A DNA stretch of 34,134 nucleotides from DAOTWP01 sp034435675 (GCA_034435675.1 DAOTWP010000088.1:1-34134), one strand, 5' to 3'. Positions 7,731 to 15,913 are shown, counted from the stretch's first letter. Numbers and translations: made by a program. The notes: generated from the sequence alone by a model not told the origin.

Positions 7731-7796
7731 CCTGTGCTGCGAGCCAGGCGAATGCACAAGCGAAATTGAACGCCTGGTTCGCTTATGCAGCACAGG
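7731..7796 (+). repeat. Complex inverted-repeat element after the binding-protein gene
   Basis: CCTGTGCTGC (7731-7740) and GCAGCACAGG (7787-7796) form a perfect 10-base outer stem. Inside, CCAGGCG (7744-7750) pairs with CGCCTGG (7771-7777), and AAGCGAA (7758-7764) pairs with TTCGCTT (7778-7784). The two inner pairs interlock, so they are either alternatives or a pseudoknot within a closed stem. It begins 17 bases after the stop codon. Hairpins after binding-protein genes, as between malE and malF, commonly protect the upstream mRNA and lower permease expression. This one is unusually elaborate. Confidence 0.55.
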
Positions 7797-7817
7797 TCTG
7801 AAACCTTACGATTTTCC

Positions 7818-7848
7818 GGGCAGGAGAGCTGAAAACCGTCTCCTGCCC
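7818..7848 (+). terminator. Strong hairpin, possible attenuating terminator
   Basis: GGGCAGGAGA (7818-7827) pairs perfectly with TCTCCTGCCC (7839-7848) across an 11-base loop. No T-run follows, so it is not a classical intrinsic terminator. It may stabilise the binding-protein message or cause partial read-through into the permease genes. A weaker repeat, GGTCGT (7889-7894) with ACGACC (7904-7909), follows. The remainder of the 394-base gap (7714-8107) is AT-richer and shows no gene or convincing promoter to my eye. Confidence 0.5.
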
Positions 7849-8107
7849 AGATAACACAGCTGCACTTGTCATCACCTCTGAAGCGGCTGGTCGTTAATTG
7901 CTGACGACCCGCTCATGTTGATTACAAATGTAAAAATGAAAGCATTAGCGCCAAATCCAGTGACAATGCGTGGTAAGTCGCTGTGAAAATATGGAGCGCG
8001 TACTTTAACATTGATACCTAAAAGAATTCGCAAACCGGCAGCAGATATTCTTACCTGCTCGCAATCCGCGCTGACCATATACCTCATGCTTGCTTTAGAG
8101 GTCAACT

Positions 8108-9526
8108 ATGCACCCACACACAACTGGCTATACCCGACTCTATCGCCCTGACTACCTGACTATCTTTTGTGGTGGCGTGCTTGTACTGGCATTCTCACTG
8201 CTACCCTGGGCACAGATCAATGGACAGGTCTACACAGGTCTGACACTCTTTGGGCAAAGCCTGAGCATGGTACTGCAAACGGGGGGGCTGCTGCCGGTGC
8301 TTTCATATCCCCTGATGGGCATGATTGCGCTCCTGCCTGTGGCAGGGCTTGCCGTCGGACTGGCAATCTGGGCAAAACGCCATGACCTGAACGCCGCACA
8401 TTATGCCACACAGCGCGTGCTGTTGATCGCCATCAGCGCGCTCGGCTACTATGTCCTTTTTATCGTTCACAACAACCAGACTCGCGCCAATCTTGCCCGG
8501 TTGGTTGATGTGGGTTTCTGGTTGAGCCTGCTTGCGCTGGTTGGGCTGATCTTACTGAACTGGGAAGCGCTGCTCGAAATTGTCGCCGCGCTGTTTGATC
8601 TGCTCTTTGCGCCGTTACAGCGTATACTCGGTGTTCAGCGCATGGGGTATGTTTTTGTGCTGCCCAATCTGCTGATCTTCGGCATCTTTGTGCTGCTGCC
8701 CATGCTGCTCAATTTCGTTTTTGCCATGACCAGCGGGCAAAGTATCCTGCCTGAAAACAGGACATTTGTGGGCACAGACAACGTCCAAACCCTGCTGACC
8801 TGCACAGATTACAACAATTATTTAACCTGCGAGGAAGATTTATTCTGGCGGTCAGTCAGCAACACACTGATTTATTTGTCAGGCGAAATCATCGGCATCA
8901 TCCTGGTTGCGCTGCTAACCGCCCTTATGCTGAACGGCAAAATCAAAGGGCGCGGCTTTTTCCGCAGCGTGTTCTTCTATCCTGTGCTGCTTTCGCCGGT
9001 GGTTGTCGCGCTGATCTGGAAATGGCTGCTGCAAACGGATTACGGCGCGCTGAATGCCGTTGTCGTCAGCCTTGGTGGCGATCGACTGCCCTTTCTGGTG
9101 GATGCCGGTTGGGCGAAATTCTGGACGATTGCGGTCAATATATGGGCAACGATGGGCTTCTACACGCTGATTTTGCTCGCAGGCTTGCAGGCGATTCCGC
9201 ACGAACTCTATGAAGCCGGAGCCATTGATGGCGCAAACGCATGGTCGAAGTTTCGCTTCATCACGCTGCCGCTGCTGCGCCCCACACTGCTGGTCGTCGC
9301 GGTGCTGGCAGTCATTCGCTCGGTGCAGGTCTTTGATCATGTCTTTGTCCTCACAGGTGGCGGACCGGGTACAGCGACCAAATATATCGTGCAGTATATT
9401 TTTGAAACGGCATTCGATAATCGGCGTTTTGGCATTGCGGCGGCGGCATCTCTGGTGCTGGCAAGCGCCCTGTTGATCGTCACGCTCATTCAGTTACGGG
9501 TTGGACAGCGGAACGAGACAGCCTAA
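8108..9526 (+). CDS. Sugar ABC transporter permease (MalF type) with extra N-terminal membrane domain
   Basis: Inner-membrane channel subunit of the sugar importer, 472 residues. The last 290 residues, from MGYVFVLPNLLIFGIFVLLP, are a normal binding-protein-dependent permease with six membrane segments. The cytoplasmic EAA loop (ELYEAGAIDGANAW...TLPLLRP, about 364-392) contacts the ATPase. The first 175 residues are an addition: about four hydrophobic segments (near 14-34, 57-85, 98-118, 128-150) with a TLFGQSLSMV stretch and a tryptophan-rich end. Ribosome site AGAGG lies seven bases before the ATG. The next permease begins 30 bases downstream. No ATPase gene follows in the window, so a shared ATPase (MsmX-like) elsewhere is likely. 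Confidence 0.92.
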   Translation: MHPHTTGYTRLYRPDYLTIFCGGVLVLAFSLLPWAQINGQVYTGLTLFGQSLSMVLQTGGLLPVLSYPLMGMIALLPVAGLAVGLAIWAKRHDLNAAHYATQRVLLIAISALGYYVLFIVHNNQTRANLARLVDVGFWLSLLALVGLILLNWEALLEIVAALFDLLFAPLQRILGVQRMGYVFVLPNLLIFGIFVLLPMLLNFVFAMTSGQSILPENRTFVGTDNVQTLLTCTDYNNYLTCEEDLFWRSVSNTLIYLSGEIIGIILVALLTALMLNGKIKGRGFFRSVFFYPVLLSPVVVALIWKWLLQTDYGALNAVVVSLGGDRLPFLVDAGWAKFWTIAVNIWATMGFYTLILLAGLQAIPHELYEAGAIDGANAWSKFRFITLPLLRPTLLVVAVLAVIRSVQVFDHVFVLTGGGPGTATKYIVQYIFETAFDNRRFGIAAAASLVLASALLIVTLIQLRVGQRNETA

Positions 9527-9556
9527 AACGGCAGCCTGACTATTACTGGAAAGGGA

Positions 9557-10669
9557 ATGTTCGTGGATTATTCAGATACCTATGCCCTGTCAGACTCCAA
9601 ACCGCGCAGCACCGGGATTATCGCCTTCCTCACCCGCAAGCAGGGTGGCAAGCGATTTTCGCTGGGCGATGTGCTGACCTACGGCTATTTGCTGCTAGGA
9701 ACGCTGGTGATGTTCGTGCCGGTGATCTGGCTGGTGCTGTCATCGTTCAAGCCTGCCGAAACGCTGGTTGATTTCCCGCCAACTTTTCTACCCTACCGCC
9801 AGGAAAGCGTCACCCTGGACGGCTATGATAACCCGCTGAATCTGTATGACGTGACTTTTGCGGACGGCAGTACGCAACGACTGGCGCAAATCCGTATTCT
9901 TGGGCGGGTAGCAACGATGATTGACCCCACCATACCCGGCGCAGAATCTGTGCAGGTAGACCTGCGCGAAGCAACCCGCGAACCTGTACGCAGCCTCTAC
10001 TTTGACCTGACCAACTACACCGGCGCGGTGACTCGTTTCCCCTTTCTGACCTATCTGGGGAACAGTGTTTTGGTCACGGTGGTGGCAACTTTAATCACCC
10101 TGTTCGTCAACAGTCTGGCAGCTTATGGGCTGAGCAAATATCGTTTTCGCGGGCGCGATGCCATCTTCTACCTGATGCTCAGCACGCTGATGGTCCCGAT
10201 TACGGTAATCATGATCCCTGCGTTCCTCGTTGTTGCCAGAATTGGCTGGAGCAATAATCTCTGGGGCGTGATTATCCCCGGTGCGGCGACGCCTACAGGG
10301 GTCTTTCTACTGCGCCAATACATGCTGACACTGCCAGACGAACTGATCGACTCGGCACGGATCGACGGCGCGAGCGAATGGCGCATCTACTGGCAGATTG
10401 TGCTGCCGCTGACCGCCCCCGCACTGGCAGTGCTGGCAATCTTCTCGGTGATGTGGCGCTGGAACGATTTCCTGTGGCCCAAAATCGTCCTTTCACAGAA
10501 TGAATTGTTCACGCTTCAGGTTGGGCTGCAATCCTTCCAGGGTGAGTTGGACACCCAATGGCATTACATTCTGGCGATGACAGTACTCACGCTGCTGCCG
10601 ATTACAGTGGTCTTTGCGTTCTTGCAGCGCTTCATCACTACAGGGGTCGCCACAACAGGCATGAAATAG
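9557..10669 (+). CDS. Sugar ABC transporter permease (MalG type) with large external loop
   Basis: Second channel subunit of the importer, 370 residues against about 280 for a plain MalG. Membrane segment one lies near 45-70. It is followed by an extracytoplasmic insert of about 85 residues (roughly 73-158) with beta-like, polar sequence including VTFADGSTQRLAQIRILGR and ATMIDPTIPGAESV, ending at the second membrane segment near YLGNSVLVTV. I recall similar inserts in some carbohydrate permeases. The EAA loop is DSARIDGASEWRIYWQIVLPL, about 262-285. Two starts are possible: ATG 9557, and GTG 9563, which has AGGGA at better spacing. The gene ends 47 bases before the convergent aminopeptidase gene, with a hairpin between. 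Confidence 0.92.
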   Translation: MFVDYSDTYALSDSKPRSTGIIAFLTRKQGGKRFSLGDVLTYGYLLLGTLVMFVPVIWLVLSSFKPAETLVDFPPTFLPYRQESVTLDGYDNPLNLYDVTFADGSTQRLAQIRILGRVATMIDPTIPGAESVQVDLREATREPVRSLYFDLTNYTGAVTRFPFLTYLGNSVLVTVVATLITLFVNSLAAYGLSKYRFRGRDAIFYLMLSTLMVPITVIMIPAFLVVARIGWSNNLWGVIIPGAATPTGVFLLRQYMLTLPDELIDSARIDGASEWRIYWQIVLPLTAPALAVLAIFSVMWRWNDFLWPKIVLSQNELFTLQVGLQSFQGELDTQWHYILAMTVLTLLPITVVFAFLQRFITTGVATTGMK

Positions 10670-10679
10670 GCTTTTCAGA

Positions 10680-10705
10680 GGCGAGGCAGCGACTATTGCC
10701 TCGCC
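10680..10705 (+). terminator. Hairpin between convergent genes
   Basis: GGCGAGGCA (10680-10688) pairs perfectly with TGCCTCGCC (10697-10705) over an eight-base loop, 10 bases after the permease stop codon. No T-run follows on either strand, so termination strength is uncertain. The position between convergent genes fits a bidirectional transcript end. Confidence 0.55.
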
Positions 10706-10716
10706 CTGTGGATACT

Positions 10717-11820
10717 CTAAACCACAAACTGCCCATTGCGGTAGAATAATTCACCGTCAACACGGATTTCGCTGTCATTGCGCATATCGCAGATCATGTC
10801 CCAGTGTACGGCGCTGTCATTCTTGCTGCCCGTTTCTGGATACCCCTTGCCGATTGCCATATGCACCGTGCCGCCAATTTTTTCGTCAAACAGGATGCTG
10901 CCGGTGAACCGCTGGATACCAAAGTTAGTGCCAATCGCAAATTCGCCCAGGTACCGCGCCCCAGCGTCCGTATCCAACTGAGCATGCAGCAAATCCTCAT
11001 TCTCTTCCGCGCTGGCACTGACAACCTTGCCATCCAGAAAACGCAGTTCTATTCCCCGCACAGCACGCCCAGCGACGATTGAGGGGTAATCGAAACGCAC
11101 CCAGCCATTCACGGAATTTTCGATTGGTCCGGTAAAGATTTCGCCGCTGGGCATATTGTGATGTCCGTCACTGTTAACAAATAGGCGCCCATCAATCGAC
11201 AGGTCAAGCTCAATATGCGGACCACGCAGGCTAATCTGGCGTTTGCCCCTGAGCCAATCAACTTTCTGCTGCTGCATTACGCTCAGTTTGCGCCATTCAG
11301 CAGCGGGGTCATCATGATCGCAGAAGCACGCACCATAGACAAAATCCTCATATTCCTCAAGGCTCATGTTCGCTTCCTGCGCACTTGCCTCATTCGGATA
11401 CAATGTGCCGACCCACTTCATCGTGCCTTCGGCGGCACGCTTCAGGCGGGTATCCAGCCAGCCGCGCCGGGCGGCTGCCATTTGCTGAATGCGCTTGCCG
11501 GGAATGCTGGTCAGCGCGCGTGTGTTACTGGTTGCACCGACACGAATATACACATCTGACCGTTCAAAATAGAGCGTCTGTGAGGGATCAAGCCACTGCA
11601 TTTGCGCATCGCTGGCATGCTGCAAGAACGCACGCGTCATGGTTTCGTCGCTCAGCAGCAGAGTAGGGTTGCCACCTGCGCGCACAACGGCGGTATACAC
11701 CGCGCGCAGCGCCGGCAGCGCAGTGACATCGCCCAGAATCCCGACCCACTCACCCGGTTTTACCTCAGTTGAATAATTGACCAGTAAATCAGCGAAGCGT
11801 TTCAATCGAAGATCACTCAT
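10717..11820 (-). CDS. M29 family aminopeptidase (thermophilic metalloprotease family)
   Basis: Cytoplasmic broad-specificity metallo-aminopeptidase, 367 residues from the chosen start, normal for the AmpS/AmpT group. The N-terminal domain runs from LRLKRFADLLVNYSTEVKPGEWV. The C-terminal catalytic domain carries the metal ligands in their usual contexts: the Glu in PSGEIFTGPIENSVNG, the Glu in LGEFAIGTN, the His in GTVHMAIGKGYPETG and the HWD in SAVHWDMICDM. I chose ATG 11820 because GGAAAGG lies about eight bases upstream; an earlier in-frame ATG at 11841 overlaps the upstream terminator region. It is separated from tpx by that terminator, so it may be transcribed alone or by read-through. 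Confidence 0.93.
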   Translation of the reverse strand: MSDLRLKRFADLLVNYSTEVKPGEWVGILGDVTALPALRAVYTAVVRAGGNPTLLLSDETMTRAFLQHASDAQMQWLDPSQTLYFERSDVYIRVGATSNTRALTSIPGKRIQQMAAARRGWLDTRLKRAAEGTMKWVGTLYPNEASAQEANMSLEEYEDFVYGACFCDHDDPAAEWRKLSVMQQQKVDWLRGKRQISLRGPHIELDLSIDGRLFVNSDGHHNMPSGEIFTGPIENSVNGWVRFDYPSIVAGRAVRGIELRFLDGKVVSASAEENEDLLHAQLDTDAGARYLGEFAIGTNFGIQRFTGSILFDEKIGGTVHMAIGKGYPETGSKNDSAVHWDMICDMRNDSEIRVDGELFYRNGQFVV

Positions 11821-11842
11821 AATCTTAGCCTTTCCAAACAAA

Positions 11843-11873
11843 ACGAGAGTGCTTTCATAAATGGCACTCTCGT
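11843..11873 (-). terminator. Intrinsic terminator of tpx
   Basis: Read on the minus strand, ACGAGAGTGC pairs perfectly with GCACTCTCGT over an 11-base loop and is followed directly by TTTTGTTTGG, a reasonable T-tract. It lies 58 bases beyond the tpx stop codon and 22 bases before the aminopeptidase ATG. On the plus strand the stem is followed by AAAAG, so the direction is clear. Confidence 0.8.
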
Positions 11874-11931
11874 AAAAGTATCACAGGTTGACGGGGTGAC
11901 GGTCTGTCTTGGACTGCTTCACACCAGCCTC

Positions 11932-12447
11932 TTACGCCAGTTCGCGCGCCTTTGCCAGCGCCGCATCGAAATCGACTTCATTGCCAATCGCAGGCACATA
12001 CTCGGCATACCGAATAACATCATTCTGGTCAAGCACAAACAGCCCTCGCTGGCAAACACGCCAGTCCAGATCATGGACACCGTAATCATCGGCAAAACGC
12101 ATATCGCGATATGTTGACAGTGTCTCTGTCCGGTCAATCCCTTCCGCTGCACAGTAACGCCTCAGTGCAAATGGCAGATCGGCACTCACGGTGAGAATCA
12201 CGATATTCTCGCTAAGGCTGGCAGCTTCCTGATTGAAGCGCCGCGTCTGGGCAGAACACACATTGGTATCCACCGACGGCACAGTGCTGATAATCTTCAC
12301 CTTGCCGGCATAATCCGCCAGCGTTCTGAACGTGCGATTGTCGCTGCCGATCAGCCGAAAATCGGGCGCTTTGCTGCCAACCTGAAGCATTGGACCCTGC
12401 ACCACATGCTCAACAGGACCCACCATCATTCCGGGACGATTTGTCAT
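11932..12447 (-). CDS. tpx: Thiol peroxidase (atypical 2-Cys peroxiredoxin)
   Basis: Reduces hydrogen and alkyl peroxides at the expense of thioredoxin. It has 171 residues, the usual Tpx length. The peroxidatic Cys64 lies in PSVDTNVCSAQTRRFN and the resolving Cys99 in ADLPFALRRYCAAEGI, which is the Tpx spacing rather than the AhpC or BCP one. The N-terminus GPMLQVGSKAPDF and the C-terminal YAEYVPAIGNEVDFDAAL are also characteristic. An excellent ribosome site, AGGAG, lies six bases before the ATG. It appears to have its own promoter and a palindrome overlapping the expected start of transcription, and ends in an intrinsic terminator. It is probably a single-gene unit that responds to its own signal. 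Confidence 0.96.
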   Translation of the reverse strand: MTNRPGMMVGPVEHVVQGPMLQVGSKAPDFRLIGSDNRTFRTLADYAGKVKIISTVPSVDTNVCSAQTRRFNQEAASLSENIVILTVSADLPFALRRYCAAEGIDRTETLSTYRDMRFADDYGVHDLDWRVCQRGLFVLDQNDVIRYAEYVPAIGNEVDFDAALAKARELA

Positions 12448-12464
12448 GATTGCTCCTAATTATT

Positions 12465-12512
12465 GCGCTGCAAACAGCGCCGGATTATAAGCATGCCGCC
12501 GCGTATTTGCGA
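12465..12512 (-). promoter_or_regulatory. tpx promoter with overlapping palindrome
   Basis: On the minus strand a perfect TATAAT (12489-12484) follows TCGCAA (12512-12507) at 17 bases; the -35 is poor, three of six. Initiation would be near 12477, inside the perfect inverted repeat GCGCTG (12465-12470) and CAGCGC (12475-12480) with a four-base centre. A repressor site here would block initiation. Alternatively the repeat is a hairpin at the very 5' end of the message. Confidence 0.5.
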
Positions 12513-12544
12513 TTAGGAGCATGTGAGTAGTACCTCTGAGAACG

Positions 12545-14176
12545 CTAAGCGACACCGCCGTAGCGCCACTCGCCCCCGACCATCGTCGCCAGTATCTTCA
12601 CGTCAGGAATCGCCGCGGGGTCAATGCTGAACAAATCCTGCTCAAGCACAACCAGATCGGCAAGATAGCCCGACGCAAGCGTGCCGAGCTGCTGTTCCAG
12701 CCCTGCTGCGTATGCCGCCCCCTGCGTAAACCCACGCAGCGCCTCAGCAACGGTTAACCGGTATTCGGGATACCAACCATCAGGACCGGGAGAACCATCC
12801 GCCCGCCGGCGGGTGACCGCCGCGTGAATGCCTTTCAGCGGTTCAAACGGCTCAATCGGCGAGTCAGACCCGAAGGCAACCACCGCGCCGTGATCCAGCT
12901 GCAAACGCGCGTTATACCCCCAGCGCGACCGCGCGCCCCAATACCGGTCAGCCACCAGATAATCCGACGTGGCATGAATGGGCTGCATTGAGGCGATAAT
13001 CTGCATCTGTGCCAACCGCGGGGCATCATCCTGGTGAATCAACTGCACATGCTCAATGCGATGACGGCGGGTTTCTGGCGCTTCACCCCGCGCGGCTTCC
13101 TGCGCCCGCACGACCTCGTACACATCCAGCACATTGTGAACCGCACGATCACCAATCGCGTGAATAGTGGACGGCAGCCCGGCAGTGCTTGCCCGCCCGA
13201 CAAGTTCGATCATTTCTTCCTTTTCGAGCACGGCAATGCCGATGTTTTCCGGTTCACCCTCATAAGGATCAATCATCAGCGCCGTGCGCGGTCCAAGCGC
13301 GCCATCCGAAAACAGCTTCAAACCGCCAAAACGGATCCATTCATCGCCAAAACCCCAGCGAATGCCCAGCGCGATCGCAGCGTCCAGCCAGTCCTTGTTA
13401 ATATTTTTGACCACACGCAGTGCTAGCTGTCCCTGTTCGCGCAGCACCTGCAATGCTGCCATACAGGTTGGGTTATCAAAGTCGTGAATCCCGGTGAGAC
13501 CGGATGCCAGGGCGTGCTGCTGTGCAGTCTGCATCATCCGCGCAAGCCGGTGAACATCCCATCGCGGCACCCGATCGCCAACCAGCGCCATCGCATTCTC
13601 AAACAGAATGCCGCTGGGATTTCCGTTAGCATCACGGGCGATTTTACCGCCTTCAGGATCAGACGTACTGGCAGTAATGCCACAAAAATCAAGCGCGGCA
13701 CGGTTCACCCAGGCGGCATGCCCACTCTTGGCGCGCAGATATACCGGATGTGCAGGCACGGCAGCATCCAGATCTGCGGCGGATGGAAAAGCACGATCCT
13801 GCCAGATTTCCTGCATCCAGCCATAACCGGTGATCCATTCGCCCGCCGGGGTGCTGGCGGCATGGGCAGCGACGCGCTCAACCGCCATTGCTTTGCTGGG
13901 CACCTCAAAAAGATTGACATCGTTGAGGGCACGGGCTGTCATCTCCCAGTGAATGTGAGCGTCAGTCAACCCCGGAATGACTGCCTTCCCAGCAAGGTTC
14001 TCGCGCCGCGTTTCTGCTCTGGCAAGGTGCAGCAAATCCTCGTCCGAACCCACCGCGACAATCCGCCCCTGCGCAATCGCCAGCGCGGACGCCTGCGGTT
14101 GGCGCGAGTCCAGTGTGTGAATCCTGCCGTTAAAAAGTACGCGCTCAATAATCAAGGTTCTATTCCCCCCAAGCAT
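12545..14176 (-). CDS. YtcJ-type metal-dependent amidohydrolase
   Basis: Amidohydrolase-3 family member, 543 residues from the chosen start. The composite beta-sandwich start VLFNGRIHTLDSRQPQASALAIAQGRIVAVGSD is typical. Metal-site motifs follow in order: DAHIHWE (HxH), AKSGHAAWVNRAAL, HAIGDRAVHN, RHRIEHVQLIH and FGSDSPIEPF with the catalytic Asp. The C-terminal sandwich is GTLASGYLADLVVLEQDLF. The substrate is unknown; relatives act on formamides, carbamates and similar bonds. The start is unclear. ATG 14176 overlaps the kinase gene by 17 bases with no good ribosome site. TTG 14155 has GGGGGG nine bases upstream and avoids the overlap. Either way the gene is closely coupled to the PfkB-type kinase. 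Confidence 0.92.
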   Translation of the reverse strand: MLGGNRTLIIERVLFNGRIHTLDSRQPQASALAIAQGRIVAVGSDEDLLHLARAETRRENLAGKAVIPGLTDAHIHWEMTARALNDVNLFEVPSKAMAVERVAAHAASTPAGEWITGYGWMQEIWQDRAFPSAADLDAAVPAHPVYLRAKSGHAAWVNRAALDFCGITASTSDPEGGKIARDANGNPSGILFENAMALVGDRVPRWDVHRLARMMQTAQQHALASGLTGIHDFDNPTCMAALQVLREQGQLALRVVKNINKDWLDAAIALGIRWGFGDEWIRFGGLKLFSDGALGPRTALMIDPYEGEPENIGIAVLEKEEMIELVGRASTAGLPSTIHAIGDRAVHNVLDVYEVVRAQEAARGEAPETRRHRIEHVQLIHQDDAPRLAQMQIIASMQPIHATSDYLVADRYWGARSRWGYNARLQLDHGAVVAFGSDSPIEPFEPLKGIHAAVTRRRADGSPGPDGWYPEYRLTVAEALRGFTQGAAYAAGLEQQLGTLASGYLADLVVLEQDLFSIDPAAIPDVKILATMVGGEWRYGGVA

Positions 14177-15041
14177 CATGATGCTCATCGTCATCGCCCC
14201 TGCCCAGCGCGAGCAGCGCCTGCCGGGCTTCCTGCGGCGTTGGCGCACTTGCCAGCCCTGCGCGTGTCACAGACAGCGCAGCAAGATGAGCAGCAACAGA
14301 CAGTGCGCCGCGTAAATCCCCGCGCAGCAGCCAGTAAGCACAGAACAGCGCCGCCGCAAAAACATCCCCTGCGCCCGTTGGGTGAAGCTGCTGCACTGCG
14401 GGCGCGGAAAACTCGGTGCGCAGCCCATTGACATAGCAGCTGCCGCCGCGTGCTGCTCGCGTTACGATTAACCGTGCGGCAGCCTGGGCATATATCGTTT
14501 CCAGGTCAGGCTGCGTGGCAAAGTCTTCTTCGCTGCAAACTACAAAATCCGCCTGTCGCAGCGCCGCCGCATCAATCCAGTGTTTGAAATGCACACGCCC
14601 TGCGGCATCCCAGCCACGCAGCCAGCCCTGAATGGTCATCAGCTTGAGGGCATTGGGGAACAGTGCAAGCAAAGCAGCATCCACTTCACCAGCAACGGGC
14701 GCAAGATGCACAAGCCGCGCTGTCGTCCATGCGGGAGGAATGCTGCTTGAGTCCAGCGGCGCTGCCACAGCACGAATCACCTGCTGGCGACCAGCAGGTG
14801 TGTAGCGATTCTCGAATGTGGTAGTTTGTGCTGCCGGAACGAGCTGTAACTGTGTGCTGACGGGCAGCGCATGGAGCACCTGGTCATCGGGAACAGCGCT
14901 TGTGACCACCCCCACACGCAGACCAAACGCTGCTGCGGTCTGTGCTGCATATGCCACTGTGCCCCCCGCACTACGTCCATCCGCGCTGACATCTGCGGTT
15001 ATATGCCCGATCAGAAGATAAACTGGCGCTTGGGGAGGCAT
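14160..15041 (-). CDS. PfkB family carbohydrate/nucleoside kinase
   Basis: Ribokinase-like ATP-dependent kinase, 293 residues. The N-terminal part, with AGGTVAYAAQTAAAFGLRVGVVTSAVPDD, corresponds to the GG.xxN.A motif that binds the sugar, although Asn is replaced here. The C-terminal PTGAGDVFAAALF at 221-233 is the second PfkB signature, with Asp226 as catalytic base and the anion hole before it. VCSEEDF corresponds to the usual NxxE region. The protein is slightly short and ends in an acidic tail (GRGDDDEHHDAWGE). The phosphate acceptor cannot be named. The ATG has no clear ribosome site. It lies 18 bases after jag and overlaps the amidohydrolase, so it may be co-transcribed with jag. Confidence 0.88.
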   Translation of the reverse strand: MPPQAPVYLLIGHITADVSADGRSAGGTVAYAAQTAAAFGLRVGVVTSAVPDDQVLHALPVSTQLQLVPAAQTTTFENRYTPAGRQQVIRAVAAPLDSSSIPPAWTTARLVHLAPVAGEVDAALLALFPNALKLMTIQGWLRGWDAAGRVHFKHWIDAAALRQADFVVCSEEDFATQPDLETIYAQAAARLIVTRAARGGSCYVNGLRTEFSAPAVQQLHPTGAGDVFAAALFCAYWLLRGDLRGALSVAAHLAALSVTRAGLASAPTPQEARQALLALGRGDDDEHHDAWGE

Positions 15042-15059
15042 CAGGACATCTGCCAGAGA

Positions 15060-15875
15060 CTATCTGGGAACAATAGTGACTTTGCGGGCATCCCCTTCAC
15101 CAACACTCCTGGTGGTCACATCCTCGCGGTCACGCAAGGTCAGATGAATGATCCGCCGTTCATTAGGCGGCATGGGTTCCAGTGTCACTACACGTTTTTG
15201 CTTGATCGCCTGCTCTGCCATCCGTTCTGCCAGCTTGCGCAGCATCCCGGAGCGTTTGGACTTATAACCGTCCACATCAATTATCAGGTTCGCCCGCCGC
15301 TGCAACTGACGACTGGCAATCAGCCGAGTGACATATTGCAGCGCCGCCAAGGTTTCACCTTTGCGTCCAATCAGGCTGCTCAAATTCTTGCCAGTCACAT
15401 CCAGCAGCCACAACGCGGTTTCTTCATCGCGGGTGGGTGCTGCCCGGCGAATGCGAATCGCCGCTTTAACACCCATGTAGTGCAGCAGTTCACTGAGGAC
15501 GGCTTTGCCGACAGCGGCATCCTCATCGGGGGCGAACTCATCCTCCGCCGGTTCCTCATCGGAAAAAACGAAGTCATCTTCTTCATCGCCCGCATCATCC
15601 AGATAGCTCTCATCTGCCGGCTTGCGACTGGGGGCGGCGGGCGCAGCGGGTGGGGATGGTGCCGGTGTGGGAGGCGCAGGTGCAGCACGACGCCCGCTGA
15701 TTAACTGCAAACGCACCTTCGCCGGGCGTGCGCCGATACCAAAAACACCCCGGCTGGGTTCTTCCAACACTTCGACCAATACCTCGGACGGTCCTACACC
15801 CAGCTCTGCCAGTCCTTTTGCAATGGCATCTTCGACATTGTCGGCAGTGGTTTCAACAGAAGTTTTATAGTCCAT
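15060..15875 (-). CDS. jag: Jag/KhpB RNA-binding protein
   Basis: RNA-binding protein usually encoded with yidC, thought to act in RNA control of cell division and envelope growth. It has 271 residues from the chosen start. Residues 3-52 are the Jag-N domain (ETTADNVEDAIAKGLAELG, then PSRGVFGIGARPAKV). Residues 60-125 are an Ala/Pro stretch followed by a very acidic linker. A KH domain (about 135-200) carries the loop GRKGETLAALQYV, and the R3H domain ends the protein with PPNERRIIHLTLRD. The frame stays open 28 codons upstream, but ATG 15875 has AGGA at seven bases and starts exactly at Jag-N. It appears to have its own promoter and a structured leader, in addition to read-through from yidC. 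Confidence 0.95.
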   Translation of the reverse strand: MDYKTSVETTADNVEDAIAKGLAELGVGPSEVLVEVLEEPSRGVFGIGARPAKVRLQLISGRRAAPAPPTPAPSPPAAPAAPSRKPADESYLDDAGDEEDDFVFSDEEPAEDEFAPDEDAAVGKAVLSELLHYMGVKAAIRIRRAAPTRDEETALWLLDVTGKNLSSLIGRKGETLAALQYVTRLIASRQLQRRANLIIDVDGYKSKRSGMLRKLAERMAEQAIKQKRVVTLEPMPPNERRIIHLTLRDREDVTTRSVGEGDARKVTIVPR

Positions 15876-15913
15876 AAAAGCATCCTTGCTAAGAACGCGA
15901 CATCGCCATGAAA

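Noticed and set aside
6436..10669. Missing ATPase as evidence of a broken transporter operon
   Set aside because: Sugar importers of this class frequently share an ATPase encoded elsewhere, so absence here is normal.
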